64,000 nucleotides of DNA from CAVQRC01 sp963715045 (GTDB taxonomy: Bacteria > Planctomycetota > Planctomycetia > Pirellulales > Lacipirellulaceae): positions 868,001 through 932,000 of the forward strand of contig CAVQRC010000004.1 of the NCBI GenBank assembly GCA_963715045.1. The letters are read 5' to 3'. Numbering within the stretch: position 1 is the first letter of the stretch; each line of letters begins with the position of its first letter. Made by a program: the position numbers and the translations under genes. Shown here piece after piece: positions 46,701-55,633 of the stretch. The notes beneath the pieces were generated by a model. It had not been told where the DNA came from and did no database searches. It was given only the letters and a program-made list of their open reading frames with translations.

Positions 46701-48158
46701 GGCGGATGGCGACGAGGGCCTGGCCGGTGTGGCCGTGATCGCCGCGGGATTCGGCAATGAACGCACCATCGGGGGAGCTGGTTCGGCAGGTGCTTCGAGT
46801 TGAGGCTCCGCGGTCGGCGGGCCGGCCATGATCGGCGGGCCGGCAATCGTCGCCGCCTTCCTCTTCGCCCGGTGAATGTCCATGATCAGCAGCGAAGGAC
46901 GATCTTCCTGGTCGCCCAAACTCGCTTCGGGAATCCCGCTGTTCGAGGCCGCCATGGCCAGTCGTTCTGCCCCTGCGAGGTCGCCGCTCTGAAGTGCGGA
47001 CCGGCCTTCGCTGAGCAGTTCTTCCAGCTGCTGCTTTCGTTTCGCGGAAATCTGCTGAGTCGGATCTGCGGGTCGTTGCCCGGCTGGCTTAAGCGAACCA
47101 ACCTCGGGCAGCGCGGCGGGCGACTCCAGCGAAGCCTGAGGACTGTTCGTCGTCGAGGGGCTGGCTGAGGCCTGCCCCGTCTGTCCCTGGCGGGCCGAGG
47201 CGATCCGATTGAGCAAGGCTTCTGGACTCGGAGCATAGGGACCGCCTCCGGCACCCATGTTGAGCGAACTGTTGGCCAGGCGTTCGGCCTCGTCGAGTTC
47301 GCCGTACCGCAGCAGCGCTTCTGCCTGCTGGTAAAGGAGTTGGCCGTATTCACTCCGCCAGGCACCGCTGGCCTTGAGCTGTTCGCGATTGTCGACGATC
47401 TGCTGGTACTTCTTGGTCGCAGCGTCGATCTTGGCCGGACTGTCGTCGGCCAGACCGTACGAAACATCGAGCGAAGATGCCTGCTCGATAAACGACCGGG
47501 CTCTCTTGACGTCACCGACGGCCAGGGCCAGCCGGGCTTCGCGGAGAATGGCCCGAGAGATCTGCCGCATCTGCTGGCGGTTATCGATCGTCGGAATCGA
47601 GCCGGGTGGGATCGCGGTGGCGGGTTGGTCATAGGTGACCGACGGATCGTGTTCGGCGACTTTGCTGCTGGCCATTCGTGGCGGCTTCGGCGGCGTGCGG
47701 CTCGGCTCCGTAAACGGATCTTTGCTTGGAGCTGGCCGCGAAGTGTCTGTTTCGCTGAGTTCGGAGAGTTCCCGAGCCGCTGCCCGGGCCTCGGCTGCGG
47801 CCTGCTTGCGGGCTGCATTGGCTTCCGCGGCCTTCGTCTGCTGCAACTGCTCGAGGTCGCGGCGGGCCTTGCGAGGTGTGTCGCCGCGGTCTGAGAACAG
47901 GTTGTAGCGAACCTTTGCCTGCTCGGCACGCGTGACCAGCTCGTCCGCGAGTTGCAGGTTGCCCTGCCGCATCGCCGCTCGAGCCGAGATCAGCAAGCGA
48001 TCTACATCGTTGCGAGTCAATTTCGACGGTGCTGTTTCAGACTGGCCGAACAGATTGCCGGCCACAACGATGCTGGTCGACAGTTCCGTGGCGGTTGCTG
48101 CCGCAGATGCGGCAAGCAGACTCAGCCATACAGCGGTCGAGAGTAGCGTGCGTGTCAA
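43785..48158 (-). CDS. Giant secretin (PilQ/GspD type) with long TPR/low-complexity N-terminal half
   Basis: A ~1457-aa outer-membrane channel protein. A TTG at 48158 has AGGAG 8 bases upstream and opens TRTLLSTAVWLSLLAASAAA, a signal peptide; GTG 48182 lacks a site. Residues ~40-700 are repeated helix-pair units (LISARAAMRQGNLQLADELV, EARLALAVGDVKRARSFIEQ, DTLAAINLFRQAYD) with Pro/Ala/Ser-rich linkers. Secretin/TonB-N-like domains follow (VPLASVISGLSELAGVNIHL), then the secretin core: VTIEVRFIRLNDTFFERIGV, TTVSVPDGGTVLLGGIKR, VPLLSKVPYINRLFKNVG. The end is acidic (EEEEEDLL). It is last of the minus-strand pil cluster. Confidence 0.9.
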   Translation of the reverse strand: MTRTLLSTAVWLSLLAASAAATATELSTSIVVAGNLFGQSETAPSKLTRNDVDRLLISARAAMRQGNLQLADELVTRAEQAKVRYNLFSDRGDTPRKARRDLEQLQQTKAAEANAARKQAAAEARAAARELSELSETDTSRPAPSKDPFTEPSRTPPKPPRMASSKVAEHDPSVTYDQPATAIPPGSIPTIDNRQQMRQISRAILREARLALAVGDVKRARSFIEQASSLDVSYGLADDSPAKIDAATKKYQQIVDNREQLKASGAWRSEYGQLLYQQAEALLRYGELDEAERLANSSLNMGAGGGPYAPSPEALLNRIASARQGQTGQASASPSTTNSPQASLESPAALPEVGSLKPAGQRPADPTQQISAKRKQQLEELLSEGRSALQSGDLAGAERLAMAASNSGIPEASLGDQEDRPSLLIMDIHRAKRKAATIAGPPIMAGPPTAEPQLEAPAEPAPPMVRSLPNPAAITATPARPSSPSALPTTPGSYPRTAEEAFAQTAAATDNLTGGSPDGERPEQTIYSPEYDNTRNVPAQVELNGPRIAQAPSREEVPPEVPAPLPSSVSASPVADTPYRLVEQGEAALAKQDTLAAINLFRQAYDRREELDVVSQQRLQGYLQMLMVDGTGSTTPDGGSNLLQTVDQQEAVQIRQVSAEVARFQAEAIRLKEQKPKQALEVLEKARQVVAEAQLREAITTPLTRRIDSSVADIQRYMQQHRAELELDERNDQVRAQIDREQQVKVEVQERIAVLVDEFNQLRDEQRYHEMEIVAQRLNELAPDELVVQQIMNQSKFIRRSFMNRMLQDEKEGAVFNTLYAVEDSAIPFDDNNPIVYDENWPELSRRRRERFSEGGRQRTPRELEIERTLRKPVLLEYTGVPLASVISGLSELAGVNIHLDPLGLSEEGISSDSPITINLNQEISLESALNLILTPLRLGYVIEDEVLKVTSEHLREGNIKPVVYDVADLVIPIPNFTPSSNMGLQAMINDAHAAMGYGGGGGLYGGLGGGPISLVNNMQQPGGQRNGEVLAQQMNTPFAGPNPGAVPLSSGPGGVGGAAQADFESLIELITTTVAADSWDEVGGPGSIKEFPTNLSLVISQTQEVHEEIADLLEQLRRLQDLQVTIEVRFIRLNDTFFERIGVDFDFLIEDGPGVIAELGPPPVPGQRVEPPHPSATVGLNRSTGVNDFPNFTADLDIPFLQESFGLASPAFGNPVDVAEFGFAILSDIEAYFIVQAAQGDRRSNVLEAPKVTLFNGQSAIVSDTIQRPFVISVIPVVGDFAAAQQPVIVVLNEGTLMTIQAVVSDDRRYVRMTVVPFFSQIGDVQEFTFEGSTTSISGSSRTDTDDDGNNEMSETGGTEIRSGTTVQLPTFQFVAVSTTVSVPDGGTVLLGGIKRLSEGRNEFGVPLLSKVPYINRLFKNVGIGRSTESLMMMVTPRIIIQEEEEEDLLGTPSGQ

Positions 48159-48699
48159 CGCCGTTCTCCTTTCGCACGTCACGTGACGACAGGGTCCGCT
48201 CGATCCTTCAAGCGGGTGCAGTTAGTTAGGTCCGCGTGTGTCGTCTCGCGTGTTGCAATGAGCTCCCAAGTAAAGCGATCTACGCCCGGTACGCTGACTG
48301 GCGCTACCGGGCCGATTCACTTACCCCGAACGGGGTGTTTCGCCTCCGCGGAAACTTCACGCGGAGAGGAAAAGCGGCAGAGAAATAGCTGCATCCGGGG
48401 ACCGAGTCAACACCGGTTTTTGAGAGTGGCGGAGAAAATGCCGATGAGGCCCGGGCGGAGCATTACCCTGGGGGGGCAGAAACGGGCCCTGTTTAGCGGT
48501 GAAGTGGCCCGGCTCTGAATGACCAAGGGCTAATGACTAGAAAATTCCGAATGTCGAATTCCCAACAGAACTGGGCCGACGAGCCACGGATGCGAGTCAT
48601 ATCCGCGAGACTGCTCCCTGGGAGAGCATTGCCAGGCAGTCAGGCAGGCCATGGGCCGTCCGACGTTTTTGCCACACGACCTGAGGACAGGAGCGGGCG
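48159..48699. other. Intergenic region upstream of the secretin gene
   Basis: About 540 bases between the Gly-rich PilP-position gene and the secretin start. It holds the heptad repeat at 48516-48564; a secretin promoter may lie here. No gene supported. Confidence 0.5.
48516..48564. repeat. Heptad (7-bp period) intergenic repeat
   Basis: GAATGAC, CAAGGGC, TAATGAC, TAGAAAA, TTCCGAA, TGTCGAA, TTCCCAA follow each other in 7-bp steps. The GAATGAC unit and the AATTCC motif recur in the repeats at 17966 and 22946. Confidence 0.65.
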
Positions 48700-51054
48700 T
48701 CAGTTTCCGCGTCTGCCTCCGCGACCGCCTTCGCCGCCGTAGCCGCCAAGACCCCCCCGGCCGCCGTAGCCTTCGCCGCCTCCGTAGCCGTCACCTCGCC
48801 CACCGTCGGTACGATCTTCCTTGAGCAACTCACGATAGAGTTCCACGTCCTCAGCGTCGTCCAGGCTGTCGCGGGTGTAGAGTCGGCCGGCCGCGTCCAT
48901 CATCAGAACCTCGCCAGGGGTCTCGAACTGGCCGGCGCCTTCCATGCGTTCGCCGCCCCGCATGTCGATCAGCGTGACATCGGTACGCATCGGTACGTTC
49001 GTCATCTTTTGCAGATACTGGCGGTTCGCCGAAATACCCCACAAGGAGTCTTTGACGATGTTGGCGACGCTGCCGCGGAGCATTTTTTCCTCGCTGACGG
49101 CTTCGATCGCCATGCCGTCTTTACGCGTGAACGATTGCACCATCACCGTTGCCGTAGGAAGCGCGTTGTGCGTGCGATCGCTGGCAGGCTTGACTTCTGC
49201 CACGAAGACTTTTCCCGGTTGCGGGACGCCGATCGTGGCGCTTTCTTCGCTCCACTCGGAGAGTCGCTTGGAAAGCCAGACCTTGGCCAGCGACGGTTTC
49301 TTGTATTTCGCTTTGATGGTTTCGCGCCGCTTGGAAGCGTCCTGGTCGAGATACTTGGGTGGGATCCGCTGGTTCGGATCCTGGAGGATCAACCTGACGC
49401 GATACTTGTAGAGTTTGCCCGGCTTGGCCGACAAGTCGATATAGCGGAACAAGTAGAAATCGGGCGGCTCCGCGTTGGGACCACCGTAGTAACCGCCCCC
49501 GCCCATTCCTCCGTAACCGCCGCGGCCTTCTCCACCACCACCATAGCCACCGCCGCCACCACCATAGCCACCGCCGCCGCCATAACCACCGCCGCCACCC
49601 ATCATGCCTTCGCCGCCGCCCATCATGCCGCGTCCCCCGCCGCCTCCGTAACCGCCACCCATCATGCCTCCGCCGCCCATCATGCCGCGTCCCCCGCGGC
49701 CGCCGTATCCGCCACCCATCATGCCTTCGCCACCACCCATCATGCCGCGCCCCCCGCGGCCGCCGTAGCCGCCGCCCATCATGCCTTCGCCGCCCATTCC
49801 CGGCCCGCCGGCAAGGCCCCCATCGGGCCCGAATACGTCGCCCGCATCGTCGGTCGGTTCGGCATCATTCTCAGCAATCACCGGCTGCTCAGGATTCGCG
49901 AAGTCCATGCCCTGGCCAGGCTCCAGGATTTCTACGCCCGAATGCGCCACTTCTTTGCCCCAGTCGTGTCCCACAGCCGGTGGCAGCGGAAACGTGAGCA
50001 ACGGATGGCTGTATTTGGGATGGATTACATCAGGCGATTGAATGGGCCAATCAAAGACATGATCGCCCAACGTCTTTTGCGTCACGATGTTATAGGACCG
50101 CCGCGTCGTCTTCTGTGTTTGCTCATCAAACGAGATTCCCTGGAAGCGAACTTTCGTCCACTGTGGCTCGCCGCCGTCGGTCACGTCGGCTCGCTCGACC
50201 CAATAGCCGACGTATTGCGGGATGTCTTGCGTCGGATCGTACTGATGCGCTTCCTCGAACGACTGTTCGAAAATCTCCTGTTGCTTCTTGATGGGCACTT
50301 TGCCGGTCAGAATCACCGCGTAGGTGTCAACGACCCTGTCCGATTCGGTGGCGGGATATCCCGAGCGGCCACCGCCCAGCATCATCAGCGGTCGGCGGTC
50401 CGGATCTTCCCCCGGTACGCCACCGTAACCGCCTCCGCCTTCGCCCATTCCACCTCTGCCAAGGCCTCCGTATCCACCGCGTCCGCCGCCGCCATATCCC
50501 CCCCCTTCGTCGCCATAGCCGCCTCTGCCCCCTCGCGGGTTGTCGCGATTACGTTCTTCCTCCCGACGGCGCTCATCGGCATCCTGGGCCGATTGGGCAA
50601 TGCGATCGATTGCCACCTGGCGGGCATACTCTTCATCCACTCTGGCCATCATGAACGCAAAGGGGTGCACTTCGAGATCCTGCACCGAGAGAATCTCGGG
50701 ATCGCCTCTTCTCTGCAGCGGGGAGACGCCACGGTCGAGGGGCTCGAGGTCAGGGAAGTGGCTGGCCGCGATGGGGGCCATCGGTTCGGCTCCGGGATCG
50801 GTACCGAGGGATGCGGGCACGCGTTCTTCGGCTCCCAGTTGCGACCAGTCGAATCCGTCAATGTGGGAGTTGGAAGACGTGGCGAGTTGGACGAGCTGAC
50901 TGGGTGCATCGGCTTCGAGCCGATCCTTGGACCACGATCCGTACAGGAACCAGCCGGTCGCAGCGAGTGCGAAGCCGATCACGATCTTTTCACCGTGCTT
51001 CAGTACCAGGCCCTTGAATCCTTTGTGACCTTGGAAGTTAGCGGTCATTTTCAT
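48700..51054 (-). CDS. Single-pass Gly-rich protein in the PilP position of the pil cluster
   Basis: A 784-aa protein. ATG 51054 has AGGAG 9 bases upstream (MKMTANFQGHKGFKGLVLKH), so the longer frame to 51132 is dropped. One membrane helix (EKIVIGFALAATGWFLYGSW, ~20-40) follows a basic start. Two blocks of Gly-rich repeats (GGGYGGRGGRGMMGGG units, residues ~200-240 and ~420-555) surround ordinary folded segments (DRVVDTYAVILTGKVPIKKQ; DFYLFRYIDLSAKPGKLYKY). The C-terminus ends again in Gly/Arg repeats. Gene order (pilM, two single-helix proteins, secretin) puts it where PilP stands. No known family is evident. Confidence 0.75.
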   Translation of the reverse strand: MKMTANFQGHKGFKGLVLKHGEKIVIGFALAATGWFLYGSWSKDRLEADAPSQLVQLATSSNSHIDGFDWSQLGAEERVPASLGTDPGAEPMAPIAASHFPDLEPLDRGVSPLQRRGDPEILSVQDLEVHPFAFMMARVDEEYARQVAIDRIAQSAQDADERRREEERNRDNPRGGRGGYGDEGGGYGGGGRGGYGGLGRGGMGEGGGGYGGVPGEDPDRRPLMMLGGGRSGYPATESDRVVDTYAVILTGKVPIKKQQEIFEQSFEEAHQYDPTQDIPQYVGYWVERADVTDGGEPQWTKVRFQGISFDEQTQKTTRRSYNIVTQKTLGDHVFDWPIQSPDVIHPKYSHPLLTFPLPPAVGHDWGKEVAHSGVEILEPGQGMDFANPEQPVIAENDAEPTDDAGDVFGPDGGLAGGPGMGGEGMMGGGYGGRGGRGMMGGGEGMMGGGYGGRGGRGMMGGGGMMGGGYGGGGGRGMMGGGEGMMGGGGGYGGGGGYGGGGGGYGGGGEGRGGYGGMGGGGYYGGPNAEPPDFYLFRYIDLSAKPGKLYKYRVRLILQDPNQRIPPKYLDQDASKRRETIKAKYKKPSLAKVWLSKRLSEWSEESATIGVPQPGKVFVAEVKPASDRTHNALPTATVMVQSFTRKDGMAIEAVSEEKMLRGSVANIVKDSLWGISANRQYLQKMTNVPMRTDVTLIDMRGGERMEGAGQFETPGEVLMMDAAGRLYTRDSLDDAEDVELYRELLKEDRTDGGRGDGYGGGEGYGGRGGLGGYGGEGGRGGRRGN

Positions 51055-51205
51055 CGTGAGAACTCCTGGCGGGCCTTGTTGCCATTGGCACGTTTCCATT
51101 GGAAACGTGGGAACTGGAAACGCAGGCCGCAATTACAACGTGACGTTGAATGAATGTGAGGAACTGCCGACGCCTTGATGCGGGCCGTGCGATTTTCGTC
51201 GAACT

Positions 51206-52880
51206 CTAAAAAGCCCCGCCGTCGGCCGTCGGGTCGCCGGCCGCATCGGTGAGGTGCAATGCATCTTTGTCGGGCTTGTTGTAGATGTAAACCACGCCCT
51301 GGACGATGACGTTCACGATGTGGGCATTACTCTTGACCGGGATCTCTTGAGCCTGACTGGTGGTAGCTCCCGAATCCTCCATCTCCGCCGTAGCCACCGC
51401 CCATGCCCATCCCGCCGCCCATGCCCATGCCTTCACCACCGCCGTAGCCACCGCCCATCATGCCCATTCCTCTGCCGCCGCCGCCTTCGCCGCCCCCGTA
51501 ACCGCCGCCCATCATGCCCATTCCTCTGCCGCCGCCGCCTTCGCCGCCGCCGTAGCCGCCGCCCATCATCCCCATCGCGCCTCCCATCGCCTGGGCCGGA
51601 TCGATACCAATTCGAACCTGTTCGACTTCGATTGGTAACGGCGCGTTGGCACACTCGACGAGTAATCGTGGCAGGACCCGCAAGTCGATCTCCAGCGCCA
51701 GTCGTACCGGAAGCTTCTTGAATTCCGTGCCGACCGATTTGATGTCGACCTCGCCAATCGGTTGGCCTTCGTTATCGAGATAGCGGCCCATCAGCATCAT
51801 CTGGGCCGGATCGACCGCCTCGCCGCCCATCCCCATGCCGCCACCCATGCCGCCCTCTCCGTAACCGCCGCCCATTCCCATACCGCCACCCATGCCGCCC
51901 TCTCCGTAGCCGCCGCCCATGCCACCTCCCATCCCCATGCCACCGCCCATCCCCATGCCGCCGCCTTCGCCGCCCATCCCGCCACCCATACCGCCACCCA
52001 TACCGTAGCCGCCGCCCATGCCCATCTCGCCGCCGCCACCTTCCGCTCCCATGGCACCGCCACCGGCTGAGAACCTGATCCGTTGGCCCTGGTTCATCTC
52101 GGCGGCCATCTGGCCGACCTGCATCGCGTAGATGATCTTGATCGGCGCTTCATGTTGGCCGCGGGGTTTCGCGCCGGCCTTGGTCTCGGAGTTCACCTTC
52201 GCGATCACGTCCAGCAACGTGCGGTAGACCCACAGGTCTTCCTGCGTGAGCCAGACCATCAACGACGAGGGCGTCTTGCCCCAGGTGAGTCGCTGCTGCA
52301 ACGCCGCGTAGTCCTGCCATTCCACGAGAAACTCGGGCGGCGCCGCCACGCCGCCGCCGCGGTTGCCGCCTTCGTAGTCGCCGCCATACCCGCCTCCGCT
52401 CAATCGGTACGCGGCCATTTCTTCCTGATTGAGAGCTTCAATGATCTTGGGCAGTGACTTGGCATAGTCTTGAATGTAGTTCCAGTATCGGTCACGGAAG
52501 CGTGTCGAGAGGTCGTCGCCGAACTGGTATCGGGTAATCTCCCGCAACGTGTCTTTTCCGAGAACTTCAGGCCATACCAGTACCTGCTCCTGCTGCCGGT
52601 CGCGGAGTGTCTTCCACTTGGCGAGAACCTGTTCCTTGATGGCCTTCGCCTGGGCTTCCTCCCGTTGGAGAATGCCTTCATTCGCGTGCGGCTGGGTTGT
52701 CTTGATCGTGTTCTGGGCACTGATTTCCGACTGGAATTTGCCTTTGTTGGATTCGAATTCGGCGCGCAGATCACCCGTGGCCATCATCCACACCACGACG
52801 CAGGTAATCGTTACGATCACACCCAGGATCCAGAAATGGTATCGCTGGCAGGCCTTCAGGAACGCACGAACTTGATCCAT
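51206..52880 (-). CDS. Single-pass Gly-rich protein in the PilO position (frame break near 51.38 kb)
   Basis: ATG 52880 (GAGGAG upstream) opens MDQVRAFLKACQRYHFWILG with one membrane helix at ~16-35, then a coiled segment (QREEAQAKAIKEQVLAKWKT), then folded parts (EWQDYAALQQRLTWGKTPSS) and long GGGMGMGG repeats from ~275. The section EFKKLPVRLALEIDLRVLPR plus ANAPLPIEVEQVRIG resembles the PilO ferredoxin-like fold. At 51371-51395 the frame leaves for a short tail; one frame over SGATTSQAQEIPVKSNAHIV, then NVIVQGVVYIYNKPDKDALH, runs to a stop at 51206. One extra base explains it. About 557 aa in total. Confidence 0.75.
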
Positions 52881-52894
52881 AGCTCTTCGACTCC

Positions 52895-53618
52895 TCAGTC
52901 GCGATTGGTTTGGGCGATCTGATTATTGGTGGAACCCGTGGCAACCGTATCGTCCGGGCTGCCTTGCGGTGCTTCGCCCGCTCGAATGGCCGCCCGCTCG
53001 CTCCGCGGAGTCGGCTTCCAGGCGAACTGCACGATGAATTCGAATTTCTTGAGCTCGAGCCGCTTGGGCTGCGTATCCACCACCGCATCGTCCGGAGCTG
53101 CCGGTTCGTAACCGTCGCCAACTTCCGGTAGGAACGGCGAATTGTTGATGACGTTGCCGTCGCCGGTGTCGATCATGTCGAGATTCAGAATGACTGGCAT
53201 CAGTTGGGAATAGTCGTAGAGGACGGGGTGAGATATTCCCAGATCCTTAAGCGGGACGGCGATCAACTCGCCGCCGGGGCCATCGGGCAGCATGACGGTG
53301 CCTTTCTTGAGGTTGTCAATCAGCGTCCGCTGCACGAACGCCGGTCCCTCATCCTGCTTTCCGACATGCGAGCCGTTGTGATAGTGGTAGCCCTGCAGTT
53401 CGATGACCCACCCCTCGCCCGACAGAGCATCGGCTCCGCCGGCTTCACCGCTGGCCGGGTCGCCGAAATCTCCGCCCATGCCATCCATCCCACCCGTCCC
53501 GAATCCACCTCCGGCGACCGCGCCCCCGGGAGCGACGTCGGCAGGATCGGTTACGGCAGGCGCGGTCTCCTCGGCCGGTGCGTCATCGCTGGCGACGGCC
53601 CCCTCGGTACCCGCGACA
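52895..53618 (-). CDS. Conserved C-terminal domain probably belonging to PilM (start not found)
   Basis: An open stretch with an Ala/Glu/Pro-rich beginning (GAVASDDAPAEETAPAVTDP), then WVIELQGYHYHNGSHVGKQD, FVQRTLIDNLKKGTVMLPDG and VPLKDLGISHPVLYDYSQLM, ending in FIVQFAWKPTPRSER. No start codon with a ribosome site precedes it; the first ATG (53489) would cut off the front. The PilM frame ends at 53619 with a similarly Ala/Glu-rich tail, and removal of one T there joins them. I think it is the last domain of a PilM-N fusion of about 780 aa. It is followed 14 bases later by the PilO-position gene. Confidence 0.6.
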
Positions 53619-55268
53619 CTACTCTTCTCCCTCGGCAGCGGCGGGTGCTGCGTCGGCTGGTTCCGGGGGTGGCGGCTCGCTGAGATGTTCTGCCTTGTAC
53701 CGCTCGGCAATCGAGGTGTACCAGATGCTGAGGTCGGGGAATTTCTGGCAATCCATCCGTGTAATGTGCAGTTCTTCCCGCCGGGCGAAGTCTTCATCGG
53801 TGTTCTTGCGTTCGCTGGGGGGCCGTGTGTCGTGCGGAAGTGCCGCGTCGAGACCCTTGAGCAGTTCGAGCCATAGCAACCGGCCCTCGACATTGCTGAC
53901 GAGGTTCTTGTCGATCGCCGCAACCGACTCGACTTCCGTTTTGATGCTCTGCCACTTGCTTTGGAAGCCGGACGATCGAGTCTGCACGCTCTTGGACTGA
54001 CTGATCGCCTGTTGAAATTCCGGCTGCTCCAGATCGGCGCTCTTCCACTGCGAATAGCCGGCTACGTAATTGACGGTGCAGCCGACAAGAATCGCCGCGA
54101 CGGCCGCGACCGCCCAGGGCTTCTTCTGGGCGACCAGCCGCTGAGTGATGATCTCCTCGGGCAATAGATTGGTGCTGATTTCGGCCCTCTCCATCGCCTG
54201 CAGGCACAAGCCGTAACAGACGGGGAAAGTCAGCACGTTTTCCTTGAATTGCGGACCGGCCATCACACTTCCGCCGGTCAGGTGCTCGAAGCTATCGATG
54301 GCTCGAACTTCCTGGTCCAGGTTCTGCGCGAGGTATCGCTGGAGGCCGGGCAGTTTCAGCGTATTGCCGACCGCCACGACCTCGCCGATCTTCGCGGTCT
54401 TGTCGATGCTCGCGAAATAACCGATCGACCGCTGAATCTCGGCCAGGAGGTCACTGAATACGGGTCGCATGGCTTGAAAAGCGGCCTTCGGGTCGTCCGC
54501 TTCGGCCGCATGTCGCTTGAGGTGCTCCGCTTTCCCAAACGTGAGCTTCAGCTCTTTCGATAAGGCCTTGGTGAAGTGATTGCCGCCAATCGGAATGTTT
54601 CGTTGCCAGACCCGGAAACCGTTCGTAATCACCAGATCCGTCGTCTCGGTCCCCAGCGAAATCACGACGGTTGAATTTGCCGGATTCGCAGCGTCGTAGG
54701 GTTGGCTGACAATCTCCGACATGCGATCGAAACAGACGTAGTTGAAAATCGCCAGAGGTGCCAATTGGATGTAATCGACGCGGATTCCGGCGTCTTCGAA
54801 CGGTTCCAGCGACCGCGTGACCTGATCGCGTTTCATGGCGAACAGACCGACTTCGGTCTCCAGCGCGAATCCTTCTTCTTCGCTCGAACCGGCCAGTTGC
54901 TGGTAGTCCCAGACAACATCCTCGAGGGCGAAGGGAATCTGCTGCCGCGCTTCGTACTTGACGATGTCGGGGATTTTCTTGGCCTCGACGGGCGGCAGCT
55001 TGATGAACCGCGCCAGTCCGCTCTGCCCAGGAACGGAAATCGCAACGGTATCGTTGCGGGTGTCGTTCCGGGAAGCGAACGTCTCGAGCGCTTCTCGAAT
55101 CAACTCATTCCGATCCGCCTCGGGCTGGCTGAGAATCTTCGGGTACTCGATGTAATCGAAGGACTCGGCGACAACGCGAGTTGCGTCTTTATCGTGGGGC
55201 CGGCAGCGAAGCGCTTTGAGGGCACATCCGCCTAGATCGATTCCCCACACGGCGCCCGATTTCGCCAT
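53619..55268 (-). CDS. pilM: Type IV pilus assembly protein PilM with fused PilN-like part
   Basis: PilM is the actin-like cytoplasmic ATP-binding ring protein of type IV pili. Residues 1-~350 have the PilM fold: VWGIDLGGCALKALRC, PPVEAKKIPDIVKYEARQQI, VISLGTETTDLVI, NIPIGGNHFTKALSKELKL and GGSVMAGPQF. From ~360 the sequence is PilN-like: ISTNLLPEEIITQRLVAQ then a helix AVAAVAAILVGCTVNYVAGY and a long coil. It starts the minus-strand cluster PilM/N - PilO-like - PilP-like - secretin; ATG 55268 follows AGAGG. The frame probably continues past its stop (see 52895-53618). Confidence 0.9.
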   Translation of the reverse strand: MAKSGAVWGIDLGGCALKALRCRPHDKDATRVVAESFDYIEYPKILSQPEADRNELIREALETFASRNDTRNDTVAISVPGQSGLARFIKLPPVEAKKIPDIVKYEARQQIPFALEDVVWDYQQLAGSSEEEGFALETEVGLFAMKRDQVTRSLEPFEDAGIRVDYIQLAPLAIFNYVCFDRMSEIVSQPYDAANPANSTVVISLGTETTDLVITNGFRVWQRNIPIGGNHFTKALSKELKLTFGKAEHLKRHAAEADDPKAAFQAMRPVFSDLLAEIQRSIGYFASIDKTAKIGEVVAVGNTLKLPGLQRYLAQNLDQEVRAIDSFEHLTGGSVMAGPQFKENVLTFPVCYGLCLQAMERAEISTNLLPEEIITQRLVAQKKPWAVAAVAAILVGCTVNYVAGYSQWKSADLEQPEFQQAISQSKSVQTRSSGFQSKWQSIKTEVESVAAIDKNLVSNVEGRLLWLELLKGLDAALPHDTRPPSERKNTDEDFARREELHITRMDCQKFPDLSIWYTSIAERYKAEHLSEPPPPEPADAAPAAAEGEE

Positions 55269-55633
55269 GGTCGAACCTCTATTCCTATTCCGCTGTGATG
55301 ATCGCAGATGTCCCGTGGGGATCCGCGACCCGGTCGTCTCAAACAGCCATCCGACGTCATGAAAAGAATAATACCGTCGAGAAGTACGGCTGCCCGCGAA
55401 ACAATCGCCTCTTTACGCGTAATTACTGGCGTTTATGTTCTTAAAGTCAAGGATCTTCTCAACCAAGCGCCCCCATTCTAGTCGCGATTTGACCGTTTTA
55501 CAGCCAGGGGCTGGACTTACGTTCAGAGCCGAGCGCTTGCCTCAGGGTTTTGCGGGACCGGCGACGTTTGACGCAACCGCCAGCCCGATACCTGATCGGG
55601 GTCCCGTGTTTACGCCCTAAGTTGTTTCTAAAC
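55269..55633. other. Divergent intergenic region of the pil cluster
   Basis: 365 bases between pilM (minus) and the GH38-like gene (plus), locally AT-rich around 55370-55450. Both promoters must lie here; none was identified with certainty. Confidence 0.45.

Noticed and set aside
49009..51153. 714-aa plus-strand open frame with Ala/Thr/His repeats
   Set aside because: It is the complement of the Gly-rich repeats in the minus-strand gene.
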